Positions 19,568 through 27,943 are shown, counted from the first letter of the stretch. The stretch is 64,000 bases of DNA from Arhodomonas sp052060015 (GCF_052060015.1 NZ_JBPODZ010000008.1:66836-130835), one strand, 5' to 3'. Program-made: numbers and translations. Notes: generated from the letters alone by a model not told the origin.

Positions 19568-19801
19568 TCAGGCCGCCTCCCGCGGCTGTGCCTCCCACAC
19601 CGGCGCCGCCCATACCAGCGCGCGCAGCCGTTCGGCCTGCAACACCTCGTGGCCGGTGGCCGGGCGGTCCAGGCGTTCCACTTCCCGCGGACGGGTGCAG
19701 GCGCACGCCAGCACCACCGCCGATTCCCGTGGCACCACCTGCCAGGCCGCGCAACGAACGCACTCCTGATAATCCCAGCTCTGATGCGTCACGCCCGTCA
19801 T
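19568..19801 (-). CDS. Small Cys-containing protein of unknown function
   Basis: I do not recognise this 77-aa protein. Evidence that it is real: GGGAGG sits 5 bases before the ATG at 19801, third codon positions are strongly GC as in its neighbours, and it lies in line with hyi (80 bases downstream). It has CVRC (residues 14-17) and CAC (33-35), four cysteines that could bind zinc or an Fe-S cluster, and a high Trp content for its size. It has no signal peptide or membrane helix. Context suggests a role in glyoxylate/purine-derived metabolism under the IclR regulator encoded divergently. A metal-binding accessory or a small redox protein are possibilities only. Confidence 0.55.
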   Translation of the reverse strand: MTGVTHQSWDYQECVRCAAWQVVPRESAVVLACACTRPREVERLDRPATGHEVLQAERLRALVWAAPVWEAQPREAA

Positions 19802-19909
19802 GATCCCTCCCGCAGCGGATAAAAGTGACGCTGCCATCACATCGCATCCGCTCCGGCGCGACCATGACCCAGATCAACGCCCCGCTCCCACTGTCGCGCC
19901 ACGATGACC

Positions 19910-19915
19910 TACAAT
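19910..19915 (+). promoter_or_regulatory. -10 box of the IclR regulator gene
   Basis: TACAAT (5 of 6 to TATAAT), immediately overlapping the left arm of the operator at 19915. I see no convincing -35 at 16-18 bases upstream. The start of transcription would fall within the operator. Confidence 0.45.
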
Positions 19916-19935
19916 CGTGGAAAATGCTTCCACGA
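19915..19935. promoter_or_regulatory. IclR-type operator (TCGTGGAA-N5-TTCCACGA)
   Basis: A perfect 8-bp inverted repeat with a 5-base spacer. Its core TGGAA-N5-TTCCA resembles IclR-family operators (for example IclR and AllR sites built on TGGAAA/TTTCCA). It sits between the -10 box and the ribosome-binding site of the adjacent IclR gene, a position that would block transcription: autoregulation. The divergent small gene-hyi unit begins 114 bases away and may share control. Confidence 0.75.
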
Positions 19936-19944
19936 GGAGAAACG

Positions 19945-20781
19945 TTGGCGGAACGAGTAACGCGAACCACCGGTCGCCCCCGGACCAGCAACCGCGGCGG
20001 TGGGCACAGCCAGTCACTCACTCGGGGACTGCATATCCTCGAGGCGCTGGCCGGCGCGGGCCACGGGCTCACGCTCTCGGAGATCTCCCAGATCGCCGGC
20101 CTCGCCCCATCAACCACCCACCGGCTGCTCCACACCCTGGAGCAGCTGCAGTTCGTCCAGCAGGACGAGGATCTGGGCCTCTGGCAGGTGGGGGTCAAGG
20201 CCTTCATCGTGGGCAATGGCTTCGTCGACGCCCGGGACTACGTGGCCGAGAGCCGCCCCTATCTCCACCAGCTCATGGAGGACACCGGCGAGACGGCCAA
20301 CCTCGCCGTCCAGGACGAGGGCTACGCGGTCTTCCTCGCCCAGGTGGAATCCCAGGAGATGATGCGCATGATCGTGCGCCTCGGCAGCCGCGCCCCGCTG
20401 CACGCCTCCGGCGTGGGCAAGGCGTTGCTCGCGAGCATGACGGACCCGGAGGTGGAACGCATTCTCCAGCGGCGGGGCCTGCCGCGGGTGACCGACAACA
20501 CCCTGGATACGCCGGCCCGGCTCCTCGCGGATCTCGCCGAGATCCGCGAGCGCGGTTACGCCTGCGACTATGAGGAGCATGCGGTGGGCCTGCGCTGCGT
20601 CGCCGCCACGATCCATGATGAGACCGGCCAGGCGCTCGCTGCCATCTCTGTTTCGGGCCCCCGGGCGCGCATCACCGATGCCGTAATGCACGAGCTCGGC
20701 GCCAAGGTGGCGCGCACCGCGCGGGCCATCACGAGCCGACTCGGTGGCGTCGCTATTCAGAACAGGGCGTCCAGGGCCTGA
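19945..20781 (+). CDS. IclR-family transcriptional regulator
   Basis: A 278-aa repressor/activator with an N-terminal winged helix-turn-helix (about 25-85, LTLSEISQIAGLAPSTTHRLLHTLE) and a C-terminal IclR effector domain (GSRAPLHASGVGKALLA, RERGYACDYEEHAVGLRCVAATI). I place the start at TTG 19945 because GAGGAG lies 5 bases before it; the upstream in-frame ATG at 19924 lies inside the operator and lacks a ribosome site. Context with hyi suggests glyoxylate or an allantoin-derived effector, as for AllR, but this is inference. Its 3' end overlaps the convergent radA by 25 bases. Confidence 0.88.
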   Translation: MAERVTRTTGRPRTSNRGGGHSQSLTRGLHILEALAGAGHGLTLSEISQIAGLAPSTTHRLLHTLEQLQFVQQDEDLGLWQVGVKAFIVGNGFVDARDYVAESRPYLHQLMEDTGETANLAVQDEGYAVFLAQVESQEMMRMIVRLGSRAPLHASGVGKALLASMTDPEVERILQRRGLPRVTDNTLDTPARLLADLAEIRERGYACDYEEHAVGLRCVAATIHDETGQALAAISVSGPRARITDAVMHELGAKVARTARAITSRLGGVAIQNRASRA

Positions 20782-22133
20782 TCCAGCCGGGAGACCGGAA
20801 CGATCTCCATCCCCCGAGGCCGCTGGGCCTTGGGGGGGAGGTTCTTGGCCGGCACCAGGGCGCGGCGAAAGCCGTGCTTGGCGGCCTCGGCGAGGCGCTC
20901 CGGGCCGTTGGGCACCGGCCGGATCTCGCCGGCCAGGCCGACCTCTCCGAACTGTACCCACTCCTGGGGCACGGGACGGTCGCGGAGACTCGAGATCACC
21001 GCCGTGAGACTCGGCAGGTCGCTGGCGGTCTCGGAGACCCGAACGCCCCCTACGACATTGATGAACACATCCTCTCCGAACGTGCTCACCCCGGCGTGGC
21101 GCTGCAGCACCGCCAGCAGCATGGCCAGGCGATTGCCGTCGAGGCCCAGCGCCACCCGTCGGGGATTGGCCAGCGGGCTCTCGTTGACCAGGGCCTGGAC
21201 CTCCACCAGCAGCGGTCGGGTCCCTTCCCGGGTGACCATGATCACACTCCCGGAGACCGCCTCCTCGTGGCGGGAGAGGAAGATCGCGGAGGGGTTCTTC
21301 ACCTCGTGGAGCCCGGTATCGAGCATGGCGAACACGCCCAGCTCATTGGCGGCGCCGAAGCGGTTCTTCACCGCCCGCAGTAGGCGGTAGCGGCTTCCGG
21401 AATCGCTCTCGAAGTAGAGCACGGTATCCACCATGTGCTCCATGACCCGCGGCCCGGCGATCTGGCCCTCCTTGGTGACGTGACCCACCAAGAACAGCGT
21501 CGTCCCGCTCTGCTTGGCGAAGCGCACCAGTTGTGCCGTGCACTCGCGCACCTGGGCCACCGAGCCCGGGGCCGACCCCAGGGCCTCGCTGTGCAGGGTC
21601 TGTATGGAGTCGATGACCATGACCCCGGGACGTTCGGACATCGCCGCCTCCAAGATGGCCTCCACGGAGGTCTCCGCAAGCAGCCGCAGCCCCTCCGCGG
21701 AGACGTTCAGCCGACTCGCCCGCAGGCCCACCTGCCGCAGCGACTCCTCGCCAGTAACGTAGAGTGCACGTCGCTCCGCGGGTAGCCGGGCGACGGTCTC
21801 CAGCAACAGGGTAGACTTGCCGATGCCGGGGTCGCCGCCCAGGAGGATGACCGCACCGACCACCAGGCCGCCCCCGAGGACCCGGTCCAGCTCACCGGTG
21901 CCTGTAGTCTGACGGCTCTCCTCGTCGGCGGGGACGTCGGCGAGGCTGCGCACGCCCTGGTCACCGGCATACTGCTCGCGGCCCTGCCGGCCGCCACCGG
22001 CCGCCGGCGCCACCACCTGCTCCTCCAGGGTGTTCCAGGCCCCGCAGTCCGGGCACTGCCCGGCCCACTTCGCCGACTCGCCGCCACAGGCGGTGCACAC
22101 GAATGCACGGCGGGAACGTCCGGCCTTGGCCAT
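20757..22133 (-). CDS. radA: DNA repair protein RadA
   Basis: A RecA-like/DnaB-like motor promoting branch migration in recombination. It is 458 aa. Four-Cys zinc finger CTACGGESAKWAGQCPDCGAW near residues 12-30; Walker A GGDPGIGKST; the RadA-specific KNRFG motif in AVKNRFGAANELG; C-terminal Lon-protease-like domain (VFINVVGGVRVSETASDLP). ATG 22133 gives the usual zinc-finger-first start (MAKAGRSRRAFVCTAC). It is two bases downstream of alr, the end of the rpsF-to-radA transcription unit. Confidence 0.96.
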   Translation of the reverse strand: MAKAGRSRRAFVCTACGGESAKWAGQCPDCGAWNTLEEQVVAPAAGGGRQGREQYAGDQGVRSLADVPADEESRQTTGTGELDRVLGGGLVVGAVILLGGDPGIGKSTLLLETVARLPAERRALYVTGEESLRQVGLRASRLNVSAEGLRLLAETSVEAILEAAMSERPGVMVIDSIQTLHSEALGSAPGSVAQVRECTAQLVRFAKQSGTTLFLVGHVTKEGQIAGPRVMEHMVDTVLYFESDSGSRYRLLRAVKNRFGAANELGVFAMLDTGLHEVKNPSAIFLSRHEEAVSGSVIMVTREGTRPLLVEVQALVNESPLANPRRVALGLDGNRLAMLLAVLQRHAGVSTFGEDVFINVVGGVRVSETASDLPSLTAVISSLRDRPVPQEWVQFGEVGLAGEIRPVPNGPERLAEAAKHGFRRALVPAKNLPPKAQRPRGMEIVPVSRLDQALDALF

Positions 22134-22135
22134 GC

Positions 22136-23209
22136 TCACTCCTCCACGATTCGCTCGACGCGGGGCGTGAGCCGGCAGAAGAGCTCGTAGGCAATGGTGC
22201 CGGCGGCGTCCGCGACGCGCTCCGCGGGCAACCCCTCGCCCCATAGGGTGACCCGGTCACCGGGGGCCGCCTGCGGGGCGCCCCGCAGGTCGACGCACAG
22301 CATGTCCATGGATACCCGCCCGGCCAGGGCGGCCAGGTGCCCCGCCACCAGCACGGGCGTGCCATTGGGGGCGTGCCGGGGATAGCCGTCGCCGTAGCCG
22401 ATGGAGGCAACGCCCACCGGCATGTCTTCCGGACAGGTGAAACCGCCGCCATAGCCGATACGGTCCCCCTTACAACGGCGGTGCACGGCGATGAGCCGGG
22501 CCTCCAGGGTCATGGCCGGGCGCAACGGCGGCCGCCCGCCACCGTCGATGAACGGTGACGCGCCATACAGGCAGATACCCGGACGCACCCAGTCCCCGTG
22601 GGCCACGGGCCAGCCCAGGGTGCCGGCGGAATTGGCCAGGGACACCTCGCCGGGGAGTTCGCCCCGTGCCGCCTCGAAGTCGTCGACCTGGGCACCGGTG
22701 GTGGGGTCATCGCGGTCGTCGGCACTCGCCAGATGGGTGAGCCAGCGGATCTCGCCGACCGCTGGGCAGGCACGTAGGCGCCGGTACACGCCCGCCGCGG
22801 CCTCCGGCGGGAAACCGAGCCGGTGCATGCCGGTATCCACCTTGATCCATACGTCGATGGGCCGCCCCCGCGCGGCCGATTCCAGGCAATCCAGTTGCCA
22901 GGGGGCGTGGATCACGGCATCCAGCCGCCGTTCCGCGAAGAGGGGAATCTCGTCGCCACTAAAAAAGCCCTCGAGGAGCACCACGCGATGCCCGAACCCC
23001 GCCTCCCGCAGGGGAAGCGCCTCGGCAAGGCAGCTCACTGCCAGGGCGTCGGCCCCGGCGAGGGCATCGGCGACCGGCAGCAACCCATGGCCGTAGGCAT
23101 CGGCCTTGAGCACCGCCATCACCCGCGCGCCGGGGGCATGCCGGCGGACGACGGCGAGGTTCTCACGCAGGGCAGCGGCATGGATGGTGGCACGGGCGAT
23201 CCGGGTCAC
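22136..23209 (-). CDS. alr: Alanine racemase
   Basis: A PLP-dependent enzyme making D-alanine for peptidoglycan. It is 357 aa. PLP Lys lies in MAVLKADAYGHGL near residue 34; the catalytic Tyr of the second subunit is in RIGYGGGF; VWIKVDTGMHRLGF is the TIM-barrel signature. The start is GTG, overlapping the dnaB stop by one base (TAGTG). Position after dnaB is as in Pseudomonas. Confidence 0.96.
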   Translation of the reverse strand: MTRIARATIHAAALRENLAVVRRHAPGARVMAVLKADAYGHGLLPVADALAGADALAVSCLAEALPLREAGFGHRVVLLEGFFSGDEIPLFAERRLDAVIHAPWQLDCLESAARGRPIDVWIKVDTGMHRLGFPPEAAAGVYRRLRACPAVGEIRWLTHLASADDRDDPTTGAQVDDFEAARGELPGEVSLANSAGTLGWPVAHGDWVRPGICLYGASPFIDGGGRPPLRPAMTLEARLIAVHRRCKGDRIGYGGGFTCPEDMPVGVASIGYGDGYPRHAPNGTPVLVAGHLAALAGRVSMDMLCVDLRGAPQAAPGDRVTLWGEGLPAERVADAAGTIAYELFCRLTPRVERIVEE

Positions 23210-24591
23210 TACCAGGCCTCGCTCCCGTATATGTCCTCGATGTGGTTCTCGAAGCGGGTGAACTGGCCGAGGAAGGTCAGCCGCATCGTGCCCACCGGCC
23301 CGTTGCGCTGCTTGCCGATGATGATCTCGGCGACGCCCTTATCCGGGCTGTCCTCGTTATAGACCTCATCCCGGTAGATGAACACGATGACGTCTGCATC
23401 CTGCTCAATCGCTCCCGACTCGCGAAGGTCGGACATCACCGGGCGCTTGTTGGGGCGCTGCTCGAGGCTGCGGTTGAGCTGGGAGAGCGCGATCACCGGC
23501 ACCTCCAACTCCTTGGCCATGGCCTTGAGCGAGCGCGAGATCTCGGAGACCTCCTGGGCGCGGTTCTCCTTGAAGCCGGGCAGCTGCATGAGCTGGATGT
23601 AGTCGATGAGGATCAGCCCGAGACCATGCTCGCGCTTCAATCGCCGGGCCCGGGCACGCATCTCCGTGGGCGTGAGCCCGGGCGTGTCGTCGATGAACAG
23701 CTTCGCCCGCGAGAGCAGGTTCATGGTGCTGGTCAGTCGCGGCCAGTCATCATCCGCCAGACGCCCGGACCGGATCTTCTGCAGCTCCACCCGGCCGAGG
23801 GAGGCGAGCATTCGCATCGCCAGGGCATCCGCGGGCATCTCCATGCTGAACACCGCCACCGGTGTGTCGTCGTGCATCGCGACGTTCTCGGCGACGTTCA
23901 TGGCGAAGGTGGTCTTGCCCATAGAGGGCCTGGCCGCCACCACCACCATGTCACCGCCTTCCAGCCCGGAGGTCATGCGGTCAAAGTCACTGAACCCCGT
24001 GGGCAAGCCGGTGACGTCGCCATCCTGGTGGTACAGGGTGTCGATGCGGTCAACGACATCGGGCAGGATCTCGCGCACGCCGATAAAGCCGCGCCGGTGG
24101 CGCCGTGACTGCTCGGCGATCTCGAATATGGTGCGCTCGGCGTGATCCAGCAGCTCCTCGCTGGTGCGGCCATCCGGCGTGTAGCCGGAGCTGGCCACCT
24201 CGGTGCCGGCGGCGATGAGCTGGCGCAGCACGGACTTCTCGCGGACGATGTCCGCATACGCGCGAATATTCGCCGAGCTAGGGGTATCCTTGGCCAGGGC
24301 CCCGAGATAGGGCAGCCCCCCCGCGTCCTCGAGCTCGCCGTTGGCCTTCAGCCACTCCGAGAGGGTGACCGCGTCCATGGGCTGGCCGGCCTCGGCCAGG
24401 CTCTCCATGGCGCGAAATATGAGGCGGTGGTCCCGGCGGTAGAAGTCCGGCTCGGAGACCCGGTCGGCGACCTGATCCCAGGCCGCGTTATCCACCATCA
24501 GCCCACCGAGGACCGCCTGCTCGGCCTCCATGGAATGGGGCGGCACCTTCAGTGCCTCGGTCTCGCTCAGGGCGGCACGCGCCTCGGCCAT
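23209..24591 (-). CDS. dnaB: Replicative DNA helicase DnaB
   Basis: A hexameric 5'-3' helicase at the replication fork. It is 460 aa. N-terminal primase-interacting domain (SMEAEQAVLGGLMVD to residue about 120), linker helix, then the RecA-like ATPase with ARPSMGKTTFAMN (Walker A), Walker B GLILIDYIQLM, and the arginine-finger region RESGAIEQDADVIVF. GGAGGT precedes ATG 24591 by 5 bases. It lies in the ribosomal-protein operon after rplI with a 107-base gap. Confidence 0.97.
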   Translation of the reverse strand: MAEARAALSETEALKVPPHSMEAEQAVLGGLMVDNAAWDQVADRVSEPDFYRRDHRLIFRAMESLAEAGQPMDAVTLSEWLKANGELEDAGGLPYLGALAKDTPSSANIRAYADIVREKSVLRQLIAAGTEVASSGYTPDGRTSEELLDHAERTIFEIAEQSRRHRRGFIGVREILPDVVDRIDTLYHQDGDVTGLPTGFSDFDRMTSGLEGGDMVVVAARPSMGKTTFAMNVAENVAMHDDTPVAVFSMEMPADALAMRMLASLGRVELQKIRSGRLADDDWPRLTSTMNLLSRAKLFIDDTPGLTPTEMRARARRLKREHGLGLILIDYIQLMQLPGFKENRAQEVSEISRSLKAMAKELEVPVIALSQLNRSLEQRPNKRPVMSDLRESGAIEQDADVIVFIYRDEVYNEDSPDKGVAEIIIGKQRNGPVGTMRLTFLGQFTRFENHIEDIYGSEAW

Positions 24592-24698
24592 CGCCACCTC
24601 CGCGCCCGCTCGGGGCTGCCTCACCTTCCCGGACAGGGCACACCCGCCGACGCCGCGCGTCCGGGGCGACGCGCGGCCATGGGATACGCCGACCTACT

Positions 24699-25148
24699 TC
24701 AGCCTTCGCCCTCGATGACCACGTTCACCGTGGTGTCGACGCCGGAGTGCAGGTGCAGCTCGATCTCGTACTCGCCGGTCTGCCGCAACGGTCCCTCCGG
24801 CATCCGCACCTCATGGCGCTCCACCGGCACCCCGGCCGTGGTGATCGCCTCGGCGATGTCGGCGGTACCCACAGAGCCGAAGAGCTTACCCTCCTCGCCG
24901 GCCTTGGCCTGAATCGTGACGGTCAGGCCGGTGAGTTGCTCGGCACGACGCTGGGCGGCGGCGAGCTGCTCCGCGGCCTGGCGCTCGAGCTCGGCACGAC
25001 GCTCCTCGAAGTAGCGGATGTTCTCCGCCGTCGCCATCCGTGCCTTGCCTTGCGGCAGCAGGTAATTGCGGCCATAGCCGGCACGAACCTTCACGCGATC
25101 GCCGAGATCGCCGAGATTATCGATCTTCTCAAGCAGAATGACTTCCAT
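24699..25148 (-). CDS. rplI: 50S ribosomal protein L9
   Basis: 149 aa. The family start MEVILLEKIDNLGDLGDRVKVRAGYGRNYLLPQ decides the ATG at 25148. N-terminal rRNA-binding domain, long connecting helix (about 40-75), and C-terminal domain complete. In the rpsF-priB-rpsR-DUF2232-rplI order. Confidence 0.98.
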   Translation of the reverse strand: MEVILLEKIDNLGDLGDRVKVRAGYGRNYLLPQGKARMATAENIRYFEERRAELERQAAEQLAAAQRRAEQLTGLTVTIQAKAGEEGKLFGSVGTADIAEAITTAGVPVERHEVRMPEGPLRQTGEYEIELHLHSGVDTTVNVVIEGEG

Positions 25149-25194
25149 TACCAATCCCCAAAACCAGTCTTGCGATTGCAGTCCATCACCGCCT

Positions 25195-26061
25195 TCAGGC
25201 GGGACGCGAGACCCGCCGGCGTACGTCCACGAAGACGTCGACCATGCCGAGCAGGGCGTAGATGCGCGCAAACGGCGCCAGTGTGAGGTAGACCACCACC
25301 AGCCAGACACGGCTCGCGCCGCGCTCGTGGACCAGGGCGTGGGCCACTGCCAGCGCCTGAAACAGGAACACCGTGCTCACCACCAACGCGAGGTCATAGA
25401 CGAGCCCGCCACCGGCGAAACCACCCAGGACCAGCAGCACCAGCGCCGCCACTGTGAACGCCCGCGAAAACCGCAGCCCCCGGAACTCGGCACCGAACCC
25501 GCCCGGATTATACAGCAGGCCCTGCCACCAGCGCCCGAGCAGCAGGCTCGCCACGCCCACGAACAGCAGGTTGCCGAACCACAGCGAGGTCATCATCGCC
25601 GCCACGTCCCCGGCCTGCTGCTGGAGCGCCTCGCGCATGGCCGGGTCGGCGAACAGCTCCGAGGCCCGCACCAGCATGTCCCGCCAGTAGGCCCCGGCAT
25701 CCCCCACCGCTAGGTGGAACAGCAACACTGCCAGCGCAGCGAGACCCGCGGCCAGCTCCAGGGTACGACCCAGCGAAACCGTCACCCGCAGGCAGCCAGC
25801 GATGGCGACCATCGGCAGCCACACCTGGAGCGGGGCCTGCAGCGCCGGCACGGGGCTACCGAGGCTGACCGCGCTGACCGCACCGAGCACGACGCTGGCG
25901 CCCACCGTCACCAGCAGCCCCTCGTTGACCCCACGCCGCAGGGTCACCAGCGCCACCGCCGCAGCGCTCAACCACAGCAGCAGCGGCATCATCGCGGCAA
26001 CGGCCGTCACCGCGATGGCCGCGAGGCGACCACGCATGACGAAGGCCGCCAGCGCCTGCAT
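25195..26061 (-). CDS. DUF2232 family membrane protein
   Basis: A 288-aa polytopic inner-membrane protein with about eight helices and almost no soluble domain. A DUF2232 protein in just this place, between rpsR and rplI, is found in Pseudomonas and relatives; its function is unknown. It starts one base after the rpsR stop. The many-helix fold resembles small-molecule transport modules, but nothing here shows a substrate. Confidence 0.8.
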   Translation of the reverse strand: MQALAAFVMRGRLAAIAVTAVAAMMPLLLWLSAAAVALVTLRRGVNEGLLVTVGASVVLGAVSAVSLGSPVPALQAPLQVWLPMVAIAGCLRVTVSLGRTLELAAGLAALAVLLFHLAVGDAGAYWRDMLVRASELFADPAMREALQQQAGDVAAMMTSLWFGNLLFVGVASLLLGRWWQGLLYNPGGFGAEFRGLRFSRAFTVAALVLLVLGGFAGGGLVYDLALVVSTVFLFQALAVAHALVHERGASRVWLVVVYLTLAPFARIYALLGMVDVFVDVRRRVSRPA

Positions 26062-26062
26062 G

Positions 26063-26287
26063 TCAGTGGCGGTCGGTGTAGGGCAGAAGCGCCAGGTAGC
26101 GCGCCCGCTTGATCGCCCGCGCGAGCTGCCGCTGGTAGCGCGCGGCGGTGCCGGTGATGCGGCTGGGGACGATCTTGCCCGTTTCCGTGATGTAGTTGCG
26201 CAGGGTGTTGAGATCCTTGTAGTCGATCTCCTTCACGCCCTCCGCGGTAAACCGACAATACTTCCTGCGACGGAAAAAACGTGCCAT
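26063..26287 (-). CDS. rpsR: 30S ribosomal protein S18
   Basis: 74 aa. It starts MARFFRRRKYCRF, has IDYKDLNTLRNYITETGKIVPSRITGT and ends in the basic ARAIKRARYLALLPYTD segment. The single Cys of the N-terminal zinc-less form is seen. S18 binds S6, encoded two genes upstream. Confidence 0.98.
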   Translation of the reverse strand: MARFFRRRKYCRFTAEGVKEIDYKDLNTLRNYITETGKIVPSRITGTAARYQRQLARAIKRARYLALLPYTDRH

Positions 26288-26294
26288 GTCTCGA

Positions 26295-26624
26295 TTACTC
26301 CCGATATTGGTGCGCGCCGCCGGTGCTCTCTATCCGGTCGGCGCTGATGATCAAGCGATTGTCCCCGTCCCGCTGCCGGGCACGGGCCAAAAACCCCTCG
26401 ACGGTGATCTCCGTGCCCGGCGGCCAGCGGGTGAGCCCCTCGCCCACCGCATCGCCGGCGGCGCGGACGCCGACCCGGAAACGCACGGGACGGCTCGCGC
26501 CGCCCTCCTCCTGCCGTGACTCGTGCTCGAGCAGGAAGCGGGCGATGGGGACCCCGGCCGGCGAGTACCGCAGCCGGGCCGTCTCCACGAGGCGGCCGGT
26601 CAAGCGTACGCGGTTCGCGGCCAC
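26295..26624 (-). CDS. priB: Primosomal replication protein N (PriB)
   Basis: An OB-fold single-strand DNA-binding protein (109 aa), related to SSB, that joins PriA and DnaT in replication restart. It begins with NRVRLTGRLVETARLRYSPAGVPIARF and keeps the SSB-like order of strands. Its place between rpsF and rpsR is the gammaproteobacterial one. Gaps are 10 bases to rpsF and 7 to rpsR. Confidence 0.92.
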   Translation of the reverse strand: MAANRVRLTGRLVETARLRYSPAGVPIARFLLEHESRQEEGGASRPVRFRVGVRAAGDAVGEGLTRWPPGTEITVEGFLARARQRDGDNRLIISADRIESTGGAHQYRE

Positions 26625-26634
26625 GACGGCCCGC

Positions 26635-27054
26635 TCAGGCCTCCGAGGACTCCCGGCCGCTGCGCTCTTCCTCGCGACGCTCGTCGTCGCGACGCTCGTC
26701 GTCGCGCCGCTCGTCGTCGCGCCGCTCGTCCTGGTTCTTGGCCAGCGGCGACGGCTCGGTCACCGCCTCTTGGCGGGACAGGGTCATATGCCGGATGACG
26801 GCGTCATTGAACCGGAACAGCGAAACCAGCTCGTCGAGCTCCGCCGGGGTACACTCCACGTTCATCAGGACGTAATGGGCCTTGATGAGCTTATTGATCG
26901 GGTAGGCGAGCTGCCGGCGCCCCCAGTCCTCGAGCCGATGGATGCTGCCGCCACCACCCTCGATGAGGTTGCGGTAGCGCTCGATCATGGCGGGCACCTG
27001 ATCGCTCTGGTCCGGGTGGACCATGAAGACGATTTCGTAGTGTCGCATTGTCAC
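26635..27054 (-). CDS. rpsF: 30S ribosomal protein S6, with repeated charged tail
   Basis: 139 aa. The core (residues 1-100) starts MRHYEIVFMVHPDQSDQV and contains DWGRRQLAYPINKLIKAHYVLMN; it pairs with S18 on the 30S platform. The C-terminal tail carries four tandem DERRD units, encoded by a 15-base repeat (26672-26731). S6 tails are variable and are the site of Glu ligation by RimK in E. coli; here the tail ends SGRESSEA without a poly-Glu end. AAGGAG precedes ATG 27054. Confidence 0.97.
   Translation of the reverse strand: MTMRHYEIVFMVHPDQSDQVPAMIERYRNLIEGGGGSIHRLEDWGRRQLAYPINKLIKAHYVLMNVECTPAELDELVSLFRFNDAVIRHMTLSRQEAVTEPSPLAKNQDERRDDERRDDERRDDERREEERSGRESSEA
26672..26731 (-). repeat. 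Four tandem 15-base repeats in rpsF
   Basis: The plus-strand unit TCGCGACGCTCGTCG occurs twice exactly, then twice with one or two changes (C for A; last base C for G). In frame, it encodes four copies of a five-residue charged unit, DERRD. Such units can vary in number by slippage. Confidence 0.9.
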
Positions 27055-27068
27055 TCCTTACGGTTGTC

Positions 27069-27082
27069 TGACCCGGAGGTCA
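27069..27082 (-). promoter_or_regulatory. Small hairpin in the rpsF leader
   Basis: TGACC-TCCG-GGTCA, 15 bases before the rpsF start codon. Ribosomal operons starting with rpsF often have S6:S18-binding leaders, but I cannot confirm that motif here. Confidence 0.3.
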
Positions 27083-27141
27083 TGAAAGCCATCCGCGCGG
27101 CGGCGGACAGCAAGGAGACGCCCGGAACGGGCGAACGGGCA

Positions 27142-27170
27142 ATGATACCCGGAACGCCGGCACGCGCCAA
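27142..27170 (-). promoter_or_regulatory. Promoter of the rpsF operon
   Basis: On the minus strand TTGGCG, exactly 17 bases, TATCAT. It lies in the 142-base gap after rlmB and gives a leader of about 80 bases. It can drive rpsF-priB-rpsR-DUF2232-rplI and possibly dnaB-alr-radA. Confidence 0.65.
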
Positions 27171-27196
27171 GCCGCGGGTACAGGCAATGGGAAACA

Positions 27197-27943
27197 TCAA
27201 CAACGACGCTGGCGCACCGCCTCGAACAGAACCACGCCGGTGGCCACGGAGACATTGAGGCTCTCGACACCGCCGGCCATGGGGATGCGGATCACGGTGT
27301 CACAGGCCTCCCGGGTGAGCCGGCGCAGGCCGCGCTCCTCGGCGCCGAGCACCAGGGCGATGGGGCCGGTGAGATCGCTGGTGTAGAGGTCAGCGTCGGC
27401 GGAATCCGCGGCCCCCACCAGCCAAATACCCCGCGCGCGCAGGGCGCGAAGGCTGCGAGCGAGGTTGGTGACCTGGTAGAACGGTACCCGGGAGGCCGCG
27501 CCGGCGGCCACCTTGTGGACTACCGGGGTCAGCCCCGCCGCCCGGTCCCGGGGGGCGATCACCGCGTCGACCCCCGCGGCATCGGCGGTACGCAGGCAGG
27601 CACCCAGGTTGTGAGGATCCTGGACTTGGTCGAGGACCAGCAGCAACGGCGGCCCCTCCAGGACATCCAAGTGCTCGAGCAGCGCCTGATCACCGCGGGG
27701 CTCGTCACCGCGATAGCGGATCACCACCCCCTGGTGGGCACCACCCCCCGACAGCCGGTCCAGGGTCCGACGGTCGGCGTCGTGGACCGGGCACCCGGCG
27801 GCCTCCAGCTGCTCACGCAGCCGGCGCCCCCGCGGATCCCGGCGCCGCGCATCCACCCAGGCCTCCACCACGCGGGTGGGGTCGTAACGCAGCGCGGAAC
27901 GCACCGCATGCTGGCCGAACAGGGTCTGTAGGGTGGCGCTCAA
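27197..27943 (-). CDS. rlmB: 23S rRNA 2'-O-ribose methyltransferase RlmB (Gm2251)
   Basis: A SpoU-family enzyme with a trefoil knot (248 aa) that methylates G2251 in the 23S P-loop. The N-terminal substrate-binding domain covers about 1-75. SPOUT motifs: LDQVQDPHNLGACLRTADAAG (motif 1), IALVLGAEERGLRRLTREACD (motif 2), and RIPMAGGVESLNVSVATGVVLFEA (motif 3). ATG overlaps the rnr stop by four bases (ATGA). Confidence 0.96.
   Translation of the reverse strand: MSATLQTLFGQHAVRSALRYDPTRVVEAWVDARRRDPRGRRLREQLEAAGCPVHDADRRTLDRLSGGGAHQGVVIRYRGDEPRGDQALLEHLDVLEGPPLLLVLDQVQDPHNLGACLRTADAAGVDAVIAPRDRAAGLTPVVHKVAAGAASRVPFYQVTNLARSLRALRARGIWLVGAADSADADLYTSDLTGPIALVLGAEERGLRRLTREACDTVIRIPMAGGVESLNVSVATGVVLFEAVRQRRC

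Noticed and set aside
26672..26731. CRISPR-like repeats
   Set aside because: The repeats are contiguous with no spacers and encode an S6 tail; they are coding microsatellite-like units.
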